DNA of 64,000 nt. Source: Mesorhizobium sp. ZC-5 (lineage in GTDB: Bacteria > Pseudomonadota > Alphaproteobacteria > Rhizobiales > Rhizobiaceae). The DNA lies in assembly GCF_025753855.1 (NCBI RefSeq), contig NZ_JAOWPT010000001.1, positions 275,001 through 339,000 on the forward strand, given 5' to 3'. The notes under the pieces were generated by a model that had not been told where the DNA came from, did no database searches, and was given only the letters and a program-made list of their open reading frames with translations. Shown here piece after piece: positions 19,554-32,072 of this stretch. Position 1 is the stretch's first letter. Every line of letters starts with the position of its first letter. The position numbers were made by a program, and so were the translations under genes.

Positions 19554-20963
19554 TCACGGAATGGCGTAGACCTGCACTCCCTGCGCGATGCCGCGCAGCG
19601 AGACCTGGTGCGACTGGGGCCTCAACGCCTTCCGCCTGAGCAGGTCGCCGGTCTTTTGGTCGTCGATGACCGCGCCGGTGGCAAAAATGGACTGCGAGTC
19701 AGCAAGCCCCTGCACACGCGAGGCAATGTTCACCGTCTGGCCGAAATAGTCCTGCCGTTCATTCATCGCCACGGCGATGCACGGGCCTTCGTGTACGCCG
19801 ATCTTGAGAAGCAGGTCCTCACGGCCGTTCTTCTCGTTGAGTTGCAGCATCGCCTCGCGCATGCGCAACGCCGCCGCGACTGCCCGGTCCGGCGTCGGGA
19901 ACGTCGCCATGACCGCATCGCCGATGGTCTTGACCACGGCGCCGGCCTCCGCCGCGACGATTTCCTGAAGCACCTGGAAATGCGAGCGGACGAGGTCGAA
20001 AGCGACGAGGTCGCCCACCCGCTCGTATAGCTCCGTCGAGCCGCGAAGGTCGGTGAACAGAAAAGTCAGGCTGGTGATCTTGAGGCGCTGGTCGACGTCC
20101 AGCGTATCGGTGCGGAAAAGGTCGCGAAAAGTCTGGTTGCTCAACAACCGCTTGGCGGTGAGGAAGGACCGACGCCTTTCGAGCAGGCAGTGCAGTGTTT
20201 GGCCGGCGATGAAAACGGTCGGCAGGACGCGGCCATCCGTGCGGTTTTCCAGCGCAATGCGCAGCGGTCCAGGACGCATCTCCAGCGTCTCGTTCCGGCC
20301 ATGCTCCCGATCGAAGGACAAGGACAGGTTCTGCCGCTCGCGGGTCGGCTCCCCCTTCACGTCGATGAACTGCGCCGAATGGGTGACCGGCTCGAAGATG
20401 ATCAGGAACTCGGCCGGCTGCTGGATCGACAGCACGCCTTTCTCGCCCGCGCCGAGTTCGACATGATCGAGCACGAATTCATCGAACAGTTGCTGATAGC
20501 TGTCCTCCGGCACGTCGACCCCCGATCCCCAATACATCTGCCGGTAATATTCCTCGACAGAGAGATCATCCGGACTGTGGGCCGCGATGCGACGGACGCG
20601 CGGGCTGACGGTGAAGGTCACATCGACCATCTCGTCGAGCGTCGGCTCGTAGGAATCGGCGCAGAGCGAACAGAGATATGCGTTCTTCTGCACTGTCTTC
20701 AGGGTTGTATTGCTGTCGAGTACGCCGCCGCAGCCTGGGCACAGCACATTCCAGGCGATGTCGAACATGCCCATCCGCGTTCCATGCAGGAAGGCCGCGA
20801 CGACACCTTCTTCGTCAAGACCACGCTTCTCGGCGAAGGCGAGCGGATTGATCCGGCACAGCTGGTGGTCGGGCGCTTCGGCAACGAGATTTTCGATGGC
20901 GGCGACCGCGTCCGCGTCGGCCGACTGCCGGAGCACTGCGAAAAGATGCTTGGTTTCACTCAT
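19554..20963 (-). CDS. class III nucleotide cyclase with N-terminal DUF5939-like/zinc-ribbon region
   Basis: A 469-residue protein. The C-terminal 200 residues are a class III cyclase: TFLFTDLRGSTELYERVGD (first metal Asp), VVKTIGDAVMATF (second Asp and the base-reading Lys) and DYFGQTVNIASRVQG (Asn and Arg). The N-terminal 270 residues contain a CPGC ... CSLC four-cysteine knuckle (roughly residues 75-100), consistent with a zinc ribbon, and a beta-rich region that matches what is annotated as DUF5939 in similar proteins. No membrane segments. It should make cAMP or cGMP in the cytoplasm in response to an unknown ligand. It is convergent with the TPR-cyclase gene. Confidence 0.88.
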   Translation of the reverse strand: MSETKHLFAVLRQSADADAVAAIENLVAEAPDHQLCRINPLAFAEKRGLDEEGVVAAFLHGTRMGMFDIAWNVLCPGCGGVLDSNTTLKTVQKNAYLCSLCADSYEPTLDEMVDVTFTVSPRVRRIAAHSPDDLSVEEYYRQMYWGSGVDVPEDSYQQLFDEFVLDHVELGAGEKGVLSIQQPAEFLIIFEPVTHSAQFIDVKGEPTRERQNLSLSFDREHGRNETLEMRPGPLRIALENRTDGRVLPTVFIAGQTLHCLLERRRSFLTAKRLLSNQTFRDLFRTDTLDVDQRLKITSLTFLFTDLRGSTELYERVGDLVAFDLVRSHFQVLQEIVAAEAGAVVKTIGDAVMATFPTPDRAVAAALRMREAMLQLNEKNGREDLLLKIGVHEGPCIAVAMNERQDYFGQTVNIASRVQGLADSQSIFATGAVIDDQKTGDLLRRKALRPQSHQVSLRGIAQGVQVYAIP

Positions 20964-21087
20964 GCTCGCGCCTTAGCCCATCATTGACTGTCGCTCACCC
21001 GGTGCATGCTACACCCGCCGCAGACCTTACGCCACAAGAGCCGTGCTCCGGTTGGCCGGGGTCGAGGGTGACGCCCATACGCGGAAG

Positions 21088-21845
21088 TCACGTCTTCAAC
21101 CGATAGCCGGTACGGAAAATCCAGGCGACGATCGCCATGCACAGAGCCAGGAATGCCAGCGTCATGCCGAGGCTGATGCCGATGCCGACATCCGCCGTGC
21201 CGAAGAAGCTCCAGCGGAAGCCGCTGACCAGATAGACGACCGGGTTGAACAGCGAGACCGTCTGCCAGAATGGCGGCAGCATCTCGATCGAATAGAAACT
21301 GCCGCCGAGGAAGGTGAGCGGCGTGACGATCAGCAACGGGATGAGCTGCAGCTTCTCGAAACCGTCGGCCCAGATGCCGATGATGAAGCCGAACAGGCTG
21401 AAGGTGACGGCGGTAAGCACCAGGAAGAGCAGCATGAAGAACGGGTGCTCGATATGCAGTGGCACGAACAGGCTCGCGGTGGCAAGGATGATCAGGCCGA
21501 GCATGATCGACTTGGTCGCCGCCGCGCCGACATAGGAAAGCACGACTTCCAGGTAGGAAACCGGCGCCGACAGGACTTCGTAGATGGTGCCGGTGAATTT
21601 CGGGAAATAGATGCCGAAGGAGGCGTTGGCGATGCTCTGGGTCAGCAGCGTCAGCATGATCAGCCCCGGCACGATGAAGGCACCGTAGGAGACGCCGTCG
21701 ATGGCGTTGATGCGCGAGCCGATGGCGGTGCCGAACACGACGAAATAGAGCGAGGTCGAGATGACCGGCGACACGATGCTCTGCAGCAGCGTGCGGAACG
21801 CCCGCGACATTTCGAACATGTAGATGGCTTTGACGGCGCGCCAGT

Positions 21846-21849
<4 letters not shown>
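21088..21849 (-). CDS. ABC-2 type transporter permease
   Basis: A 253-residue inner-membrane protein with six predicted helices and the ABC-2 family pattern: [23 protein letters not shown] near the N-terminus, [19 protein letters not shown], and the conserved [21 protein letters not shown] before the last helices. It most resembles the YadH type of exporters. The start codon overlaps the stop of the ATPase gene by an ATGA, so the two subunits are translationally coupled and form one exporter. The substrate is unknown. Confidence 0.92.
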
Positions 21850-22772
<923 letters not shown>

Positions 22773-22910
22773 GAAAACGGGCCGTCGTTTGGCGGGAAAA
22801 TTTGCGAAAAACCGGCGCAATGGAGCCGGACAGGTTTTCTATATGGGTCGCCGCGCCGGCAATACCACACCACGGCACGCAGGCGGATGAGAATTTTGTT
22901 GCGTCCGGTC

Positions 22911-23014
22911 TAAAGCGCGTCGCGCCGAATAGAATTCGGCGGCCGCGCTTCAGATTCTTTGATTTGATGCATGTCGTTATCCCGAAACCGAGGACACTTT
23001 CGGGCGACATGCAT
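22911..23014. repeat. 104-bp double-hairpin repeat, copy 1
   Basis: This element is identical at 102 of 104 positions to 50309-50412. It holds two palindromes. The first is built on GCCGAAT/ATTCGGC within TCGCGCCGAATAGAATTCGG. The second is ATGCATGTCG/CGACATGCAT (22967-22976 with 23005-23014) enclosing CCCGAAA/TTTCGGG. Its right end coincides with the last base of the TAA stop codon of the minus-strand gene at 23014. The GC-rich arms would fold in RNA on either strand. Confidence 0.92.
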
Positions 23015-23577
23015 TAACCGAGCTTTCCCCGCCAAAGATTTGGATAGTCGGTGACGAAGCCGACCGGAGCAACCTGCAGCACCTCGTCATAGCCGAACAT
23101 CGGACCCTGATAGGAATATTCCGCCTCGCTTTGACGGCGATAGTGCTGTTCGAGCCGGATCAGCTTCAGCTCGGGGAAGGCCAGGTAGGCGGCCGGCGCC
23201 GGCGTGTCCTGACCAATGGCCAGATCGAAGCGGCGCAGTGCCAGGAGGTTGGTCGCCGGGGTGAAACCGAGATCGACATCGATGAGGTCTGCCAGGCCTG
23301 GCTGAACGGCGCCGTTGAGCAGCCAATCGTCATCGATATTCCTCTCGATCTCGAGCGAGAGATCGCGGGCACCACGGAAGCCGCGCACGCAAGCCGACCG
23401 TGCCTGCCAGCGTTTGTCGCAAAGTGCCGCGTAGGCGAGGCTGCATGGCTCTCCCTCATGTTCGAAGATGGCGTGCCCATGCAGTTCCCAGCCGTCGTCT
23501 TGGCGAATGAGGCGGCAGGCATCGTGCCCGGGAACGTCGAGGCGTTGCCAGAGGATCGTGGCGACGAGTTCAGTCAT
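23014..23577 (-). CDS. putative glycolipid-binding domain protein
   Basis: A 187-residue protein that matches the family annotated as putative glycolipid-binding (formerly DUF1089). Characteristic stretches are ILWQRLDVPGHDACRL at the N-terminus, LAYAALCDKRWQARSACVRG, PAAYLAFPELKLIRLEQHYRR and SYQGPMFGYDEVLQVAPVGFVTDYP. It has no signal peptide. The biochemical role in bacteria is not proven. The start ATG at 23577 is preceded by AAGGGAG. Its stop codon is fused to the end of the 104-bp repeat, beyond which lies the ABC exporter operon on the same strand; whether they are co-transcribed is unclear. Confidence 0.82.
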   Translation of the reverse strand: MTELVATILWQRLDVPGHDACRLIRQDDGWELHGHAIFEHEGEPCSLAYAALCDKRWQARSACVRGFRGARDLSLEIERNIDDDWLLNGAVQPGLADLIDVDLGFTPATNLLALRRFDLAIGQDTPAPAAYLAFPELKLIRLEQHYRRQSEAEYSYQGPMFGYDEVLQVAPVGFVTDYPNLWRGKLG

Positions 23578-23777
23578 GGTTCTCCCTTCGCGCTGCGGAT
23601 CATCACTCTAGACCATGCCTGCTGACATCTTTCCGTCAGGAGCGTCAAAGCGCAGGATTTTCCGCAGTAAAGGTCACTGCGGTCAAAATCGCGTGATGCC
23701 TCGCGGCTGCCGGTGCTTCCGTGCCAAATCCAAGATAACGTTCAAGATTGTCACAGACGTATCTCCAGGAGACCGGT

Positions 23778-24077
23778 ATGAGAACGATAGCCGTCGCCAT
23801 TCTTTTATCGCTGGGTGTCGTTTCCGCTCATGCTCAAACGCGCGCCGACACCACGAACATGAGTTGCGCGCAGATACGCAACGTCCTGGACCAGAATGGC
23901 AGTGCGATCCTCCGTCAGCGCTCGTCGCGGAATGCGAGCATCGTGTCTTCGGGCGTCTACGTGAAGGACGGGCGCTACTGCGGCATCGGCCAGACCGCCC
24001 AGCCGGCGAGCGTGGTCGCCGCCGACACCGGCAACTGCCGTGTCCAGCGCTGCATGAGCAACGCCCGCGGCAGGTAG
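23778..24077 (+). CDS. small secreted protein of unknown function
   Basis: A 99-residue product with a clean signal peptide (MRTIAVAILLSLGVVSAHAQ), so the mature periplasmic form is about 80 residues. It contains four cysteines (in MSCAQIRNVL, GRYCGIG, and GNCRVQRCMSN), compatible with two disulfides. The stretch CAQIRNVLDQNGSAILRQRS followed by YCGIGQTAQPASVVAADTGNCRVQRC resembles short rhizobial exported proteins of unknown role. ATG 23778 has an AGGAG eight bases upstream; the frame is open ten codons further back but lacks that support. It is convergent with the GH114-like gene 13 bp away. Confidence 0.75.
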   Translation: MRTIAVAILLSLGVVSAHAQTRADTTNMSCAQIRNVLDQNGSAILRQRSSRNASIVSSGVYVKDGRYCGIGQTAQPASVVAADTGNCRVQRCMSNARGR

Positions 24078-24090
24078 TCCGTCTCGGCCT

Positions 24091-24939
24091 TCAGCACATT
24101 TCGAAGCGATATTCTTTGTCCTCCGGCGTCACCAGGTTGCGGTCGCGCAGGACGATCGGAATCTTGCCGCCACGCTTCGAACAGGCCCGCATGAACGCTT
24201 CCGGATCATTATCGGGATACTCGATCTCCAGAACCTGATTGTAGATCGATGTGTAAGCGTCGCACTCGTCGTAGACCTCGCATTCCTCGGCGATGGCGAA
24301 ATCGAAACCCGCCAGCGTCCTGCCGGCCTCGCCGATTTCGGGGTTGTTCTTTTGCCCGACCGCAAGTCCAAGCTCGTGAGCGAAGTCGGACATCAGCCTG
24401 GCCAGCGCCAGATTGTCGTTCATGCCGAGCAGGCCGGACGACCTCGACCAGGTGTCCAGATTATCGGGCTCGATGGCGCTGAAGCCATCGTCCGCGCATT
24501 TCCTGATCCACGGAGCGATCACGCTGAAAATGGCTTGCCGTTTTGCCGCGGTGGACGTGTCGAGGAGGAATTCGCCCGGCCAGTTCCCGTCCTCGACCGG
24601 CTTGCCATCCTGGCCGCGCAGCAGGAGATCGGGGTGTTTTTCTTTCCACAGGGCCGTTTCTTCGGCCTGGGTCTGAAAACCGTTGAAATAGCAGATCGAA
24701 TAGAGGCCGGGCGCCGGCGGCGACTGGCGGTCGCGGCTGACCGTCTTGACGCCAGCCGGCGGTGGGTAGTCGCCGCCGAGCTGTGAATCATAACCACCGT
24801 TCGGCGGCAGAAAGACGATGCCGGCGGCATGCGCGGCCGGGCCGTTGGCATAATCGCCCAATAGGATGAGGATGGCCGCTGCCGCCACGCCGAAAAACGG
24901 ACATGGCGACGGAAAAAGCCGTCGCGAAGGCGCGGACAT
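24091..24939 (-). CDS. GH114-like protein (endo-alpha-1,4-polygalactosaminidase family)
   Basis: The 282-residue protein has an N-terminal hydrophobic signal or anchor ([22 protein letters not shown]) and a TIM-barrel-type domain of the GH114/DUF297 group. Family marks are [59 protein letters not shown] with the acidic EPDN pair, and [22 protein letters not shown]. Members are proposed to cut alpha-1,4-galactosaminoglycan, but few have been tested. The protein should act outside the cytoplasm. The GTP-rich ribosome site is weak (GGGGTG). Confidence 0.82.
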   Translation of the reverse strand: MSAPSRRLFPSPCPFFGVAAAAILILLGDYANGPAAHAAGIVFLPPNGGYDSQLGGDYPPPAGVKTVSRDRQSPPAPGLYSICYFNGFQTQAEETALWKEKHPDLLLRGQDGKPVEDGNWPGEFLLDTSTAAKRQAIFSVIAPWIRKCADDGFSAIEPDNLDTWSRSSGLLGMNDNLALARLMSDFAHELGLAVGQKNNPEIGEAGRTLAGFDFAIAEECEVYDECDAYTSIYNQVLEIEYPDNDPEAFMRACSKRGGKIPIVLRDRNLVTPEDKEYRFEMC

Positions 24940-25111
24940 TCGAGCGGCACCCCGTGAATGGACAATCCAATCACATCACGGACTTGCGGGGGTTGCAAGC
25001 AGCCGCATGGCGCGGGCCGGCAGCAGGGCCTCTGCTCGCGACGCGGAAAATCGTGCCTTGACTTTCGGCGCCCGGAACCCGACTTCCTTTCTCCCGAAGG
25101 GAGACCACAAG

Positions 25112-25864
25112 ATGCCCGAGGCCCGACGAACGACGATCGACACCCGTGAAGTCGAGCACTTTTCCGCGCTTGCCGCGGAATGGTGGAATCCGAACGGCAA
25201 ATTCCGGCCGCTGCACAAGTTCAATCCGATTCGGCTTGCCTATATCCGCGACCAGGTGGCGGCCCGCTTCGGCCGCGACCCGCGTGCGGCGCGGCCTTTC
25301 GAAGGTCTGCGCATTCTCGATATCGGCTGCGGCGGCGGCCTCCTGTGCGAGCCGATGGCGCGGCTCGGCGCCACCGTCGTCGGCGCCGATGCGTCGGCCA
25401 ACAACATCGAGGTGGCCAGGCTGCACGCCGCGGAAGGCGGGCTCGACATCGACTATCGCGCCACCACGGCCGAGTCGCTTGCCGACGAGGGCGAGAAGTT
25501 CGACGTCATCCTCAACATGGAAGTCGTCGAGCATGTCGCCGACATCGATCTTTTCATCGGCAAGTGCGGCGAGATGGTGAAGCCGGGCGGCATCATGTTC
25601 GTCGCCACCATCAACCGCACGCTCAAGGCACTGGGCCTTGCCATCATCGGCGCCGAATATCTCCTGCGCTGGCTGCCGCGCGGCACCCACCAGTACGGCA
25701 AGTTGGTGCGCCCTGACGAGTTGGAGGCCGCGCTCCAGAAGGCAGGCCTGTCGGTGATCGACCGCACCGGCGTCGTCTACAATCCGCTCGGCGATCGCTG
25801 GCAGCGCTCCAAGGACATGGACGTCAACTACATGGTGCTGGCGGAAAAGCCCGGAGCCGCCTGA
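25112..25864 (+). CDS. ubiG: bifunctional 2-polyprenyl-6-hydroxyphenol methylase / demethylubiquinol 3-O-methyltransferase
   Basis: The 250-residue enzyme carries out both O-methylations in ubiquinone synthesis. It shows the UbiG N-terminus ([29 protein letters not shown]), SAM-binding [11 protein letters not shown] (68-78), [15 protein letters not shown], and the C-terminal TVVYNPL-like [21 protein letters not shown]. The ATG at 25112 is preceded by GAAGGGAG; the frame is open 82 codons upstream but that part is not UbiG. In many Rhizobiales ubiG lies divergently next to lysC; here about 8 kb separates them. It is convergent with the DMT exporter gene with a 1-bp gap. Confidence 0.96.
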   Translation: MPEARRTTIDTREVEHFSALAAEWWNPNGKFRPLHKFNPIRLAYIRDQVAARFGRDPRAARPFEGLRILDIGCGGGLLCEPMARLGATVVGADASANNIEVARLHAAEGGLDIDYRATTAESLADEGEKFDVILNMEVVEHVADIDLFIGKCGEMVKPGGIMFVATINRTLKALGLAIIGAEYLLRWLPRGTHQYGKLVRPDELEAALQKAGLSVIDRTGVVYNPLGDRWQRSKDMDVNYMVLAEKPGAA

Positions 25865-25865
25865 A

Positions 25866-26795
25866 TCAGGCTTCCCGGCTTTGCGCCCTGGTGGTCATCA
25901 CGACGCCGGCGGTAATGATCGCCGCACCTGCCCAGGTGAGAAGCTGGTAGCGCTCGCCGAGGAAGAAGGTGCCGGCGACCAGCCCGATCGCCGCCGCGAC
26001 ATAGCCGATCTGGCTGAGATAGACCGGCCCGCCGACCGCCTGCAGGCGGAAGAAGAAGGCGAACATCGCCGAAGCCGAGGCGACCTGGGCAAGCACGAGC
26101 AGCGGCAGGCCGGATAAGACACCGAAGGCGCTGCCGCCCTCGAACCACAGCAAACCCGCAAGCAGCATCGCCGCCGACGCGAGATGGCTGCCGACCGCGA
26201 GTTCGATCGGCCCGGTTCCTTCCGGCCAGTCGTAGGTGCGGTAGATATTGCCGGCGGCAAGGCTGACCGGGATGAGCAGCCCGATCAGCACCCAGAAGGG
26301 TTCGGCCGGCTGGCCCGCCTCGCCGCGCGTCAACGCCACCATCAGCGCGCCGACGAAGCCGACCGCGATGCCGGCGATGCCGAGCAGGTTGGGGCGCTTG
26401 ACGCGGAACAGTATCGACAGCACTAGCGTGACCACCGGCGACAGCGTGAACATGATGCCGGTGTAGCCGGCGCCGAGGTGCGGGATGGCCGAGAACATCA
26501 GCAGATTGGGAATGGCGTAGGAGATCGCCGCCGCCACCGCGAAATAACGCAGCTTCCGCGCCGAGATGACGAAACGGTGCCGCCGCACAAGCAGGACGAT
26601 GAGCAGCACGCCACCGGCACCGAACGAGATGACGAAGGCCCACAGCATGGCGGGCACGCCGCTGACCGTGGCGATCTTGCCGAACGGCAAGGTCAGCCCG
26701 AGCAGGCCGCCGGTCACCAGAAGCAGGCCGAAGGCCGAGTCCCAGACAGATTTCATCGAGGCTTCCGTGCCGCTTGATTGTGCTTGCATTGCCAT
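25866..26795 (-). CDS. DMT superfamily (EamA) transporter
   Basis: A 309-residue inner-membrane protein with ten predicted helices in two five-helix EamA repeats, the second ending GERYQLLTWAGAAIITAGVVM. EamA carriers export amino acids or other metabolites, or take up small solutes. The ATG at 26795 has AAGGG at good spacing. It is divergent from a MarR regulator gene and the spacer holds a good minus-strand promoter (26858-26885) overlapping the MarR leader, so repression by the MarR protein is likely. The substrate is not apparent. Confidence 0.9.
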   Translation of the reverse strand: MAMQAQSSGTEASMKSVWDSAFGLLLVTGGLLGLTLPFGKIATVSGVPAMLWAFVISFGAGGVLLIVLLVRRHRFVISARKLRYFAVAAAISYAIPNLLMFSAIPHLGAGYTGIMFTLSPVVTLVLSILFRVKRPNLLGIAGIAVGFVGALMVALTRGEAGQPAEPFWVLIGLLIPVSLAAGNIYRTYDWPEGTGPIELAVGSHLASAAMLLAGLLWFEGGSAFGVLSGLPLLVLAQVASASAMFAFFFRLQAVGGPVYLSQIGYVAAAIGLVAGTFFLGERYQLLTWAGAAIITAGVVMTTRAQSREA

Positions 26796-26857
26796 GATCG
26801 GTGCCCTTGCGAAAGGCGCAGCCGGCAATTTGCTTGCGCGGCTGTCAGCTACCAGAT

Positions 26858-26885
26858 AACATAGCGATAAGATTCTTAATGTCAA
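26858..26885 (-). promoter_or_regulatory. promoter of the DMT transporter gene, with overlapping candidate MarR operator
   Basis: On the minus strand there is TTGACA (26885-26880), 16 bases, then TATGTT (26863-26858), 63 bp before the transporter start. The imperfect palindrome CTTAATGTCAAG (26875-26886; 8 of 12 positions symmetric) covers the -35 box and would be a logical MarR site. The region is AT-rich compared with the surroundings. Confidence 0.55.
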
Positions 26886-26905
26886 GATACTTTATGGAGA
26901 GACAG

Positions 26906-27391
26906 ATGGATCGCGCTGCGCGGGCAGTCGAACAGTGGCGGAAGGAACGGCCGGACCTCGATGTGAGCCCGATGGCCGTGCTGGGGCGGCTGCGCCAGGC
27001 AGCCACCATGATCTCCCGAACGCGGCTCGACCCGCTGTTCGAAAAATTCGGCCTGCAGTCCGGCGAATTCGACGTGCTGGCGACGTTGCGCCGTTCCGGA
27101 GCGCCCTTTGCGCTGACTCCGACGGCGCTCTACGAGGCGACGATGGTGACCTCCGGCGCCATGACCAATCGCCTCGACCGCTTGGAGAAGTCCGGGCTGA
27201 TTGCCAGGGCTCCGCACCCCGAGGACCGGCGTGGCGTCATCGTGCAACTGACCGCTAAGGGCCGCGCGCTGATCGACGAGGCCGTCACCGCACATGTCGA
27301 AAACGAGCACAACGTACTCTCGGGCCTGACGCGGGAAGAGCAGGACAGGCTGGCGGAACTGCTGGAAAAGCTGATCAGGAGCGTGGCTTAG
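26906..27391 (+). CDS. MarR family transcriptional regulator
   Basis: A 161-residue winged-helix regulator. The DNA-binding core is FDVLATLRRSGAPFALTPTALYEATMVTSGAMTNRLDRLEKSGLIARAPHPEDRRGVIVQLT, with the DRR wing motif; flanking helices give dimerisation. It resembles the group of MarR proteins that sit beside EamA exporters in alphaproteobacteria. ATG 26906 follows GGAGAGA; a start at 26894 is also possible. It is divergent from the DMT transporter, which it most likely controls together with itself. Confidence 0.9.
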   Translation: MDRAARAVEQWRKERPDLDVSPMAVLGRLRQAATMISRTRLDPLFEKFGLQSGEFDVLATLRRSGAPFALTPTALYEATMVTSGAMTNRLDRLEKSGLIARAPHPEDRRGVIVQLTAKGRALIDEAVTAHVENEHNVLSGLTREEQDRLAELLEKLIRSVA

Positions 27392-27496
27392 CCGTATTAC
27401 CCGAGGCTGGAAGGCGCATAAGCCTTCTGCCGACTTGCCTTCAGGACTGAACCGCCGAGTACGAAGCGGAGCTTGGAAGCTCCGCCTCCGGCCGGG

Positions 27497-30223
<2,727 letters not shown>

Positions 30224-30350
30224 CAACTGGTCCCTTTCAATCCCACAAAGCCCGTGGGGGACACGGGCTGAACCAAGTGCACTTGTATGAATACACGGGT
30301 TCCATAACAGAAAGCGTCCGGAAATCGCTTCTGGACGCAAAGTCGAAGGA

Positions 30351-30379
30351 CAGATAAGAGGGGCCCCTTGCGATGTCAA
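30351..30379 (-). promoter_or_regulatory. promoter of secA
   Basis: On the minus strand TTGACA (30379-30374) is followed by a 17-bp spacer and TATCTG (30356-30351), about 130 bp before the secA start codon. It is a near-consensus housekeeping promoter. The spacer includes the palindrome GGGGCCCC. Confidence 0.6.
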
Positions 30380-30464
30380 CGCTGCTTGATTGCGGCGTGT
30401 CGCGCGAAATTTCGCCAGATTCGACTGGTCTTGAAACGTTTCCAATCCGCTGGAGAGTCTCCTT

Positions 30465-31376
30465 ATGCCTTTTTCGTTCCGTAGCGCCTCGCTTGCCCGT
30501 ATCGGGCTTGCAGCCGGGCTCGTTGCGTTGTCGTCGCTGCCCCTCGTCGCGCAGGAGACTGCGCCCGCAGCCCCGACCACTGCCCCTGCGGCGCCCGTCG
30601 ACCCCAACGCGGTCGTAGCCACTGCCAACGGCAAGCCCATTACCGAAGCCGACCTGACGCTTGCGGAGAACGATCTCGACCCGCAGTTTTCGCGGCTGCC
30701 GCCGGAACAGCGCCGCGCCGCCGCACTGTCGGCGGTGATCGAAATCCGCCTGCTCAGCGACAAGGCCGCAGCCGACGGCATCGACAAGCAGCCCGATTTC
30801 CAGCGCCGCATGGAATTCCTCAAGCAGCGCGCCTTGCATAGCGCGCTCGTGGAATCGGAAGTCGCCGCGAAGGTGACCGACGCCGAGATCCAGGCCCGCT
30901 ACGACACCGAAATGGCCAACACGCCCCCGGTCAACGAGGTGCACGCCCGTCACATCCTTGTGAAGACGAAAGAAGAAGCCGACGCGATCATCAAGCAGCT
31001 CGACGGCGGCGCCAAGTTCGAGGACCTCGCCAATCAGCACACGACCGACCCGAGCGGCAAGACGACGGGCGGCGACCTCGGTTATTTCGCGGCCGGCCAG
31101 ATGGTGCCGGAATTCGAGAAGGCGGCGTTCGCCCTCGAGCCGGGTTCCTATACCAAGCAGCCGGTGCAGAGCCAGTTCGGCTTCCATGTCATCAAGGTGG
31201 AGGACAAGCGCGCCCAGCAGCCGCCGGCCTTCGACCAGGTCAAAGAGCAGTTCCGTTCGCTGGTGCTGCGCGACAAGTATTTCGCGATGGTCAAGTCGCT
31301 GCGCGACGCCGCCAAGGTCGACATCACCGACCCGGCGCTGAAGACCGCCGTCGACGCGATGGACAAGCAGAAGTAA
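30465..31376 (+). CDS. periplasmic parvulin-type peptidylprolyl isomerase
   Basis: The 303-residue protein has a signal peptide ([21 protein letters not shown]), an Ala/Pro-rich linker, an N-terminal SurA-like helical region ([21 protein letters not shown]), and a rotamase domain (about 150-245) with [57 protein letters not shown] and [12 protein letters not shown]. It should assist folding of exported proteins in the periplasm. It diverges from secA, a pairing that is conserved in Rhizobiales and fits a shared role in export. GGAGAG precedes the start, and a strong hairpin terminator follows at 31395-31430. Confidence 0.94.
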   Translation: MPFSFRSASLARIGLAAGLVALSSLPLVAQETAPAAPTTAPAAPVDPNAVVATANGKPITEADLTLAENDLDPQFSRLPPEQRRAAALSAVIEIRLLSDKAAADGIDKQPDFQRRMEFLKQRALHSALVESEVAAKVTDAEIQARYDTEMANTPPVNEVHARHILVKTKEEADAIIKQLDGGAKFEDLANQHTTDPSGKTTGGDLGYFAAGQMVPEFEKAAFALEPGSYTKQPVQSQFGFHVIKVEDKRAQQPPAFDQVKEQFRSLVLRDKYFAMVKSLRDAAKVDITDPALKTAVDAMDKQK

Positions 31377-31394
31377 GATTTTGCCGTCTGGATA

Positions 31395-31430
31395 ATGAAA
31401 ATGGCGCCGCGGTTACGGCGCCATTTTCAT
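31395..31430. terminator. bidirectional terminator between the parvulin and TetR genes
   Basis: A perfect 14-bp stem, ATGAAAATGGCGCC (31395-31408) with GGCGCCATTTTCAT (31417-31430), closes an eight-base loop. It has T-rich flanks in both directions. The TGA stop codon of the minus-strand TetR gene (31427-31429) lies inside the right arm, so the terminator is built into the end of that gene. Confidence 0.85.
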
Positions 31431-32032
31431 TTGCGGTCCGCGCTGGCGAGACCACGCGCAATGATTGTCGCGACGCTGCGGATCGTCTCGTCGTCCTCAT
31501 CGAGGCGTCCGGTGAGGAGATGGATCCAGGCGTAGCCGGACAGCATGTCCGCGACCATGGCCGGGTCGACGTCCGGATGGATTTCGCCGCTCGCTTTGGC
31601 ACGCTCCGCTATCTGTCCCGTTTGGGCACGCCGCTCGCGCATGTAACCGGCAAGAGCCTGGGCAGCGGTTTCGTCTGATTGCGCTTCGGCGACGAGCGAG
31701 CGGAAGATGTCGCCGGTCGGCGTTTCCCGCCACTGCCGAAGCAGGCTCCTGACGAAGCGGAACATGTCGTCTTCGAGGGAGATGCCGGAGCCGAAGTCGA
31801 CATCGCGCTTCTGCCGGTGATAGACGTCGAGCAGCAATGCGGCTTTGCTTGGCCACCAGCGATAGATGGTCGGTTTGCCGGCGCGAGCACGGCGCGCCAC
31901 CGCCTCGATTGAAAATCCGGCATAGCCCTGTTCCAGCAGCACCGCCTCCGCTGCCTCCAGGATTGCTTCGGCGCTTTCCGGGTTGCGCTTGGCGCCGATC
32001 GATCGGCGCATTTCCTTCACGTCCTTTGTCAC
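31427..32032 (-). CDS. TetR/AcrR family transcriptional regulator
   Basis: A 201-residue repressor. The N-terminal helix-turn-helix (about 18-62) reads [45 protein letters not shown], with the C-terminal part (TetR_C-type ligand pocket) containing [23 protein letters not shown]. The start is a GTG at 32032 with AGGGATAGG; an ATG at 32011 is an alternative. The divergent promoter for the neighbouring membrane-protein gene holds two copies of an AAACG-N8-CGTTT palindrome, the obvious binding sites. The inducing molecule is unknown. Confidence 0.92.
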   Translation of the reverse strand: MTKDVKEMRRSIGAKRNPESAEAILEAAEAVLLEQGYAGFSIEAVARRARAGKPTIYRWWPSKAALLLDVYHRQKRDVDFGSGISLEDDMFRFVRSLLRQWRETPTGDIFRSLVAEAQSDETAAQALAGYMRERRAQTGQIAERAKASGEIHPDVDPAMVADMLSGYAWIHLLTGRLDEDDETIRSVATIIARGLASADRK

Positions 32033-32072
32033 ATCCTATCCCTGCATTTCGTCCAAGCCTTAACATAAACGC

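Noticed and set aside
30224-30823. N-terminal extension of 200 codons on secA
   Set aside because: The extension covers the promoter and the divergent parvulin start; the true SecA N-terminus is at 30223.
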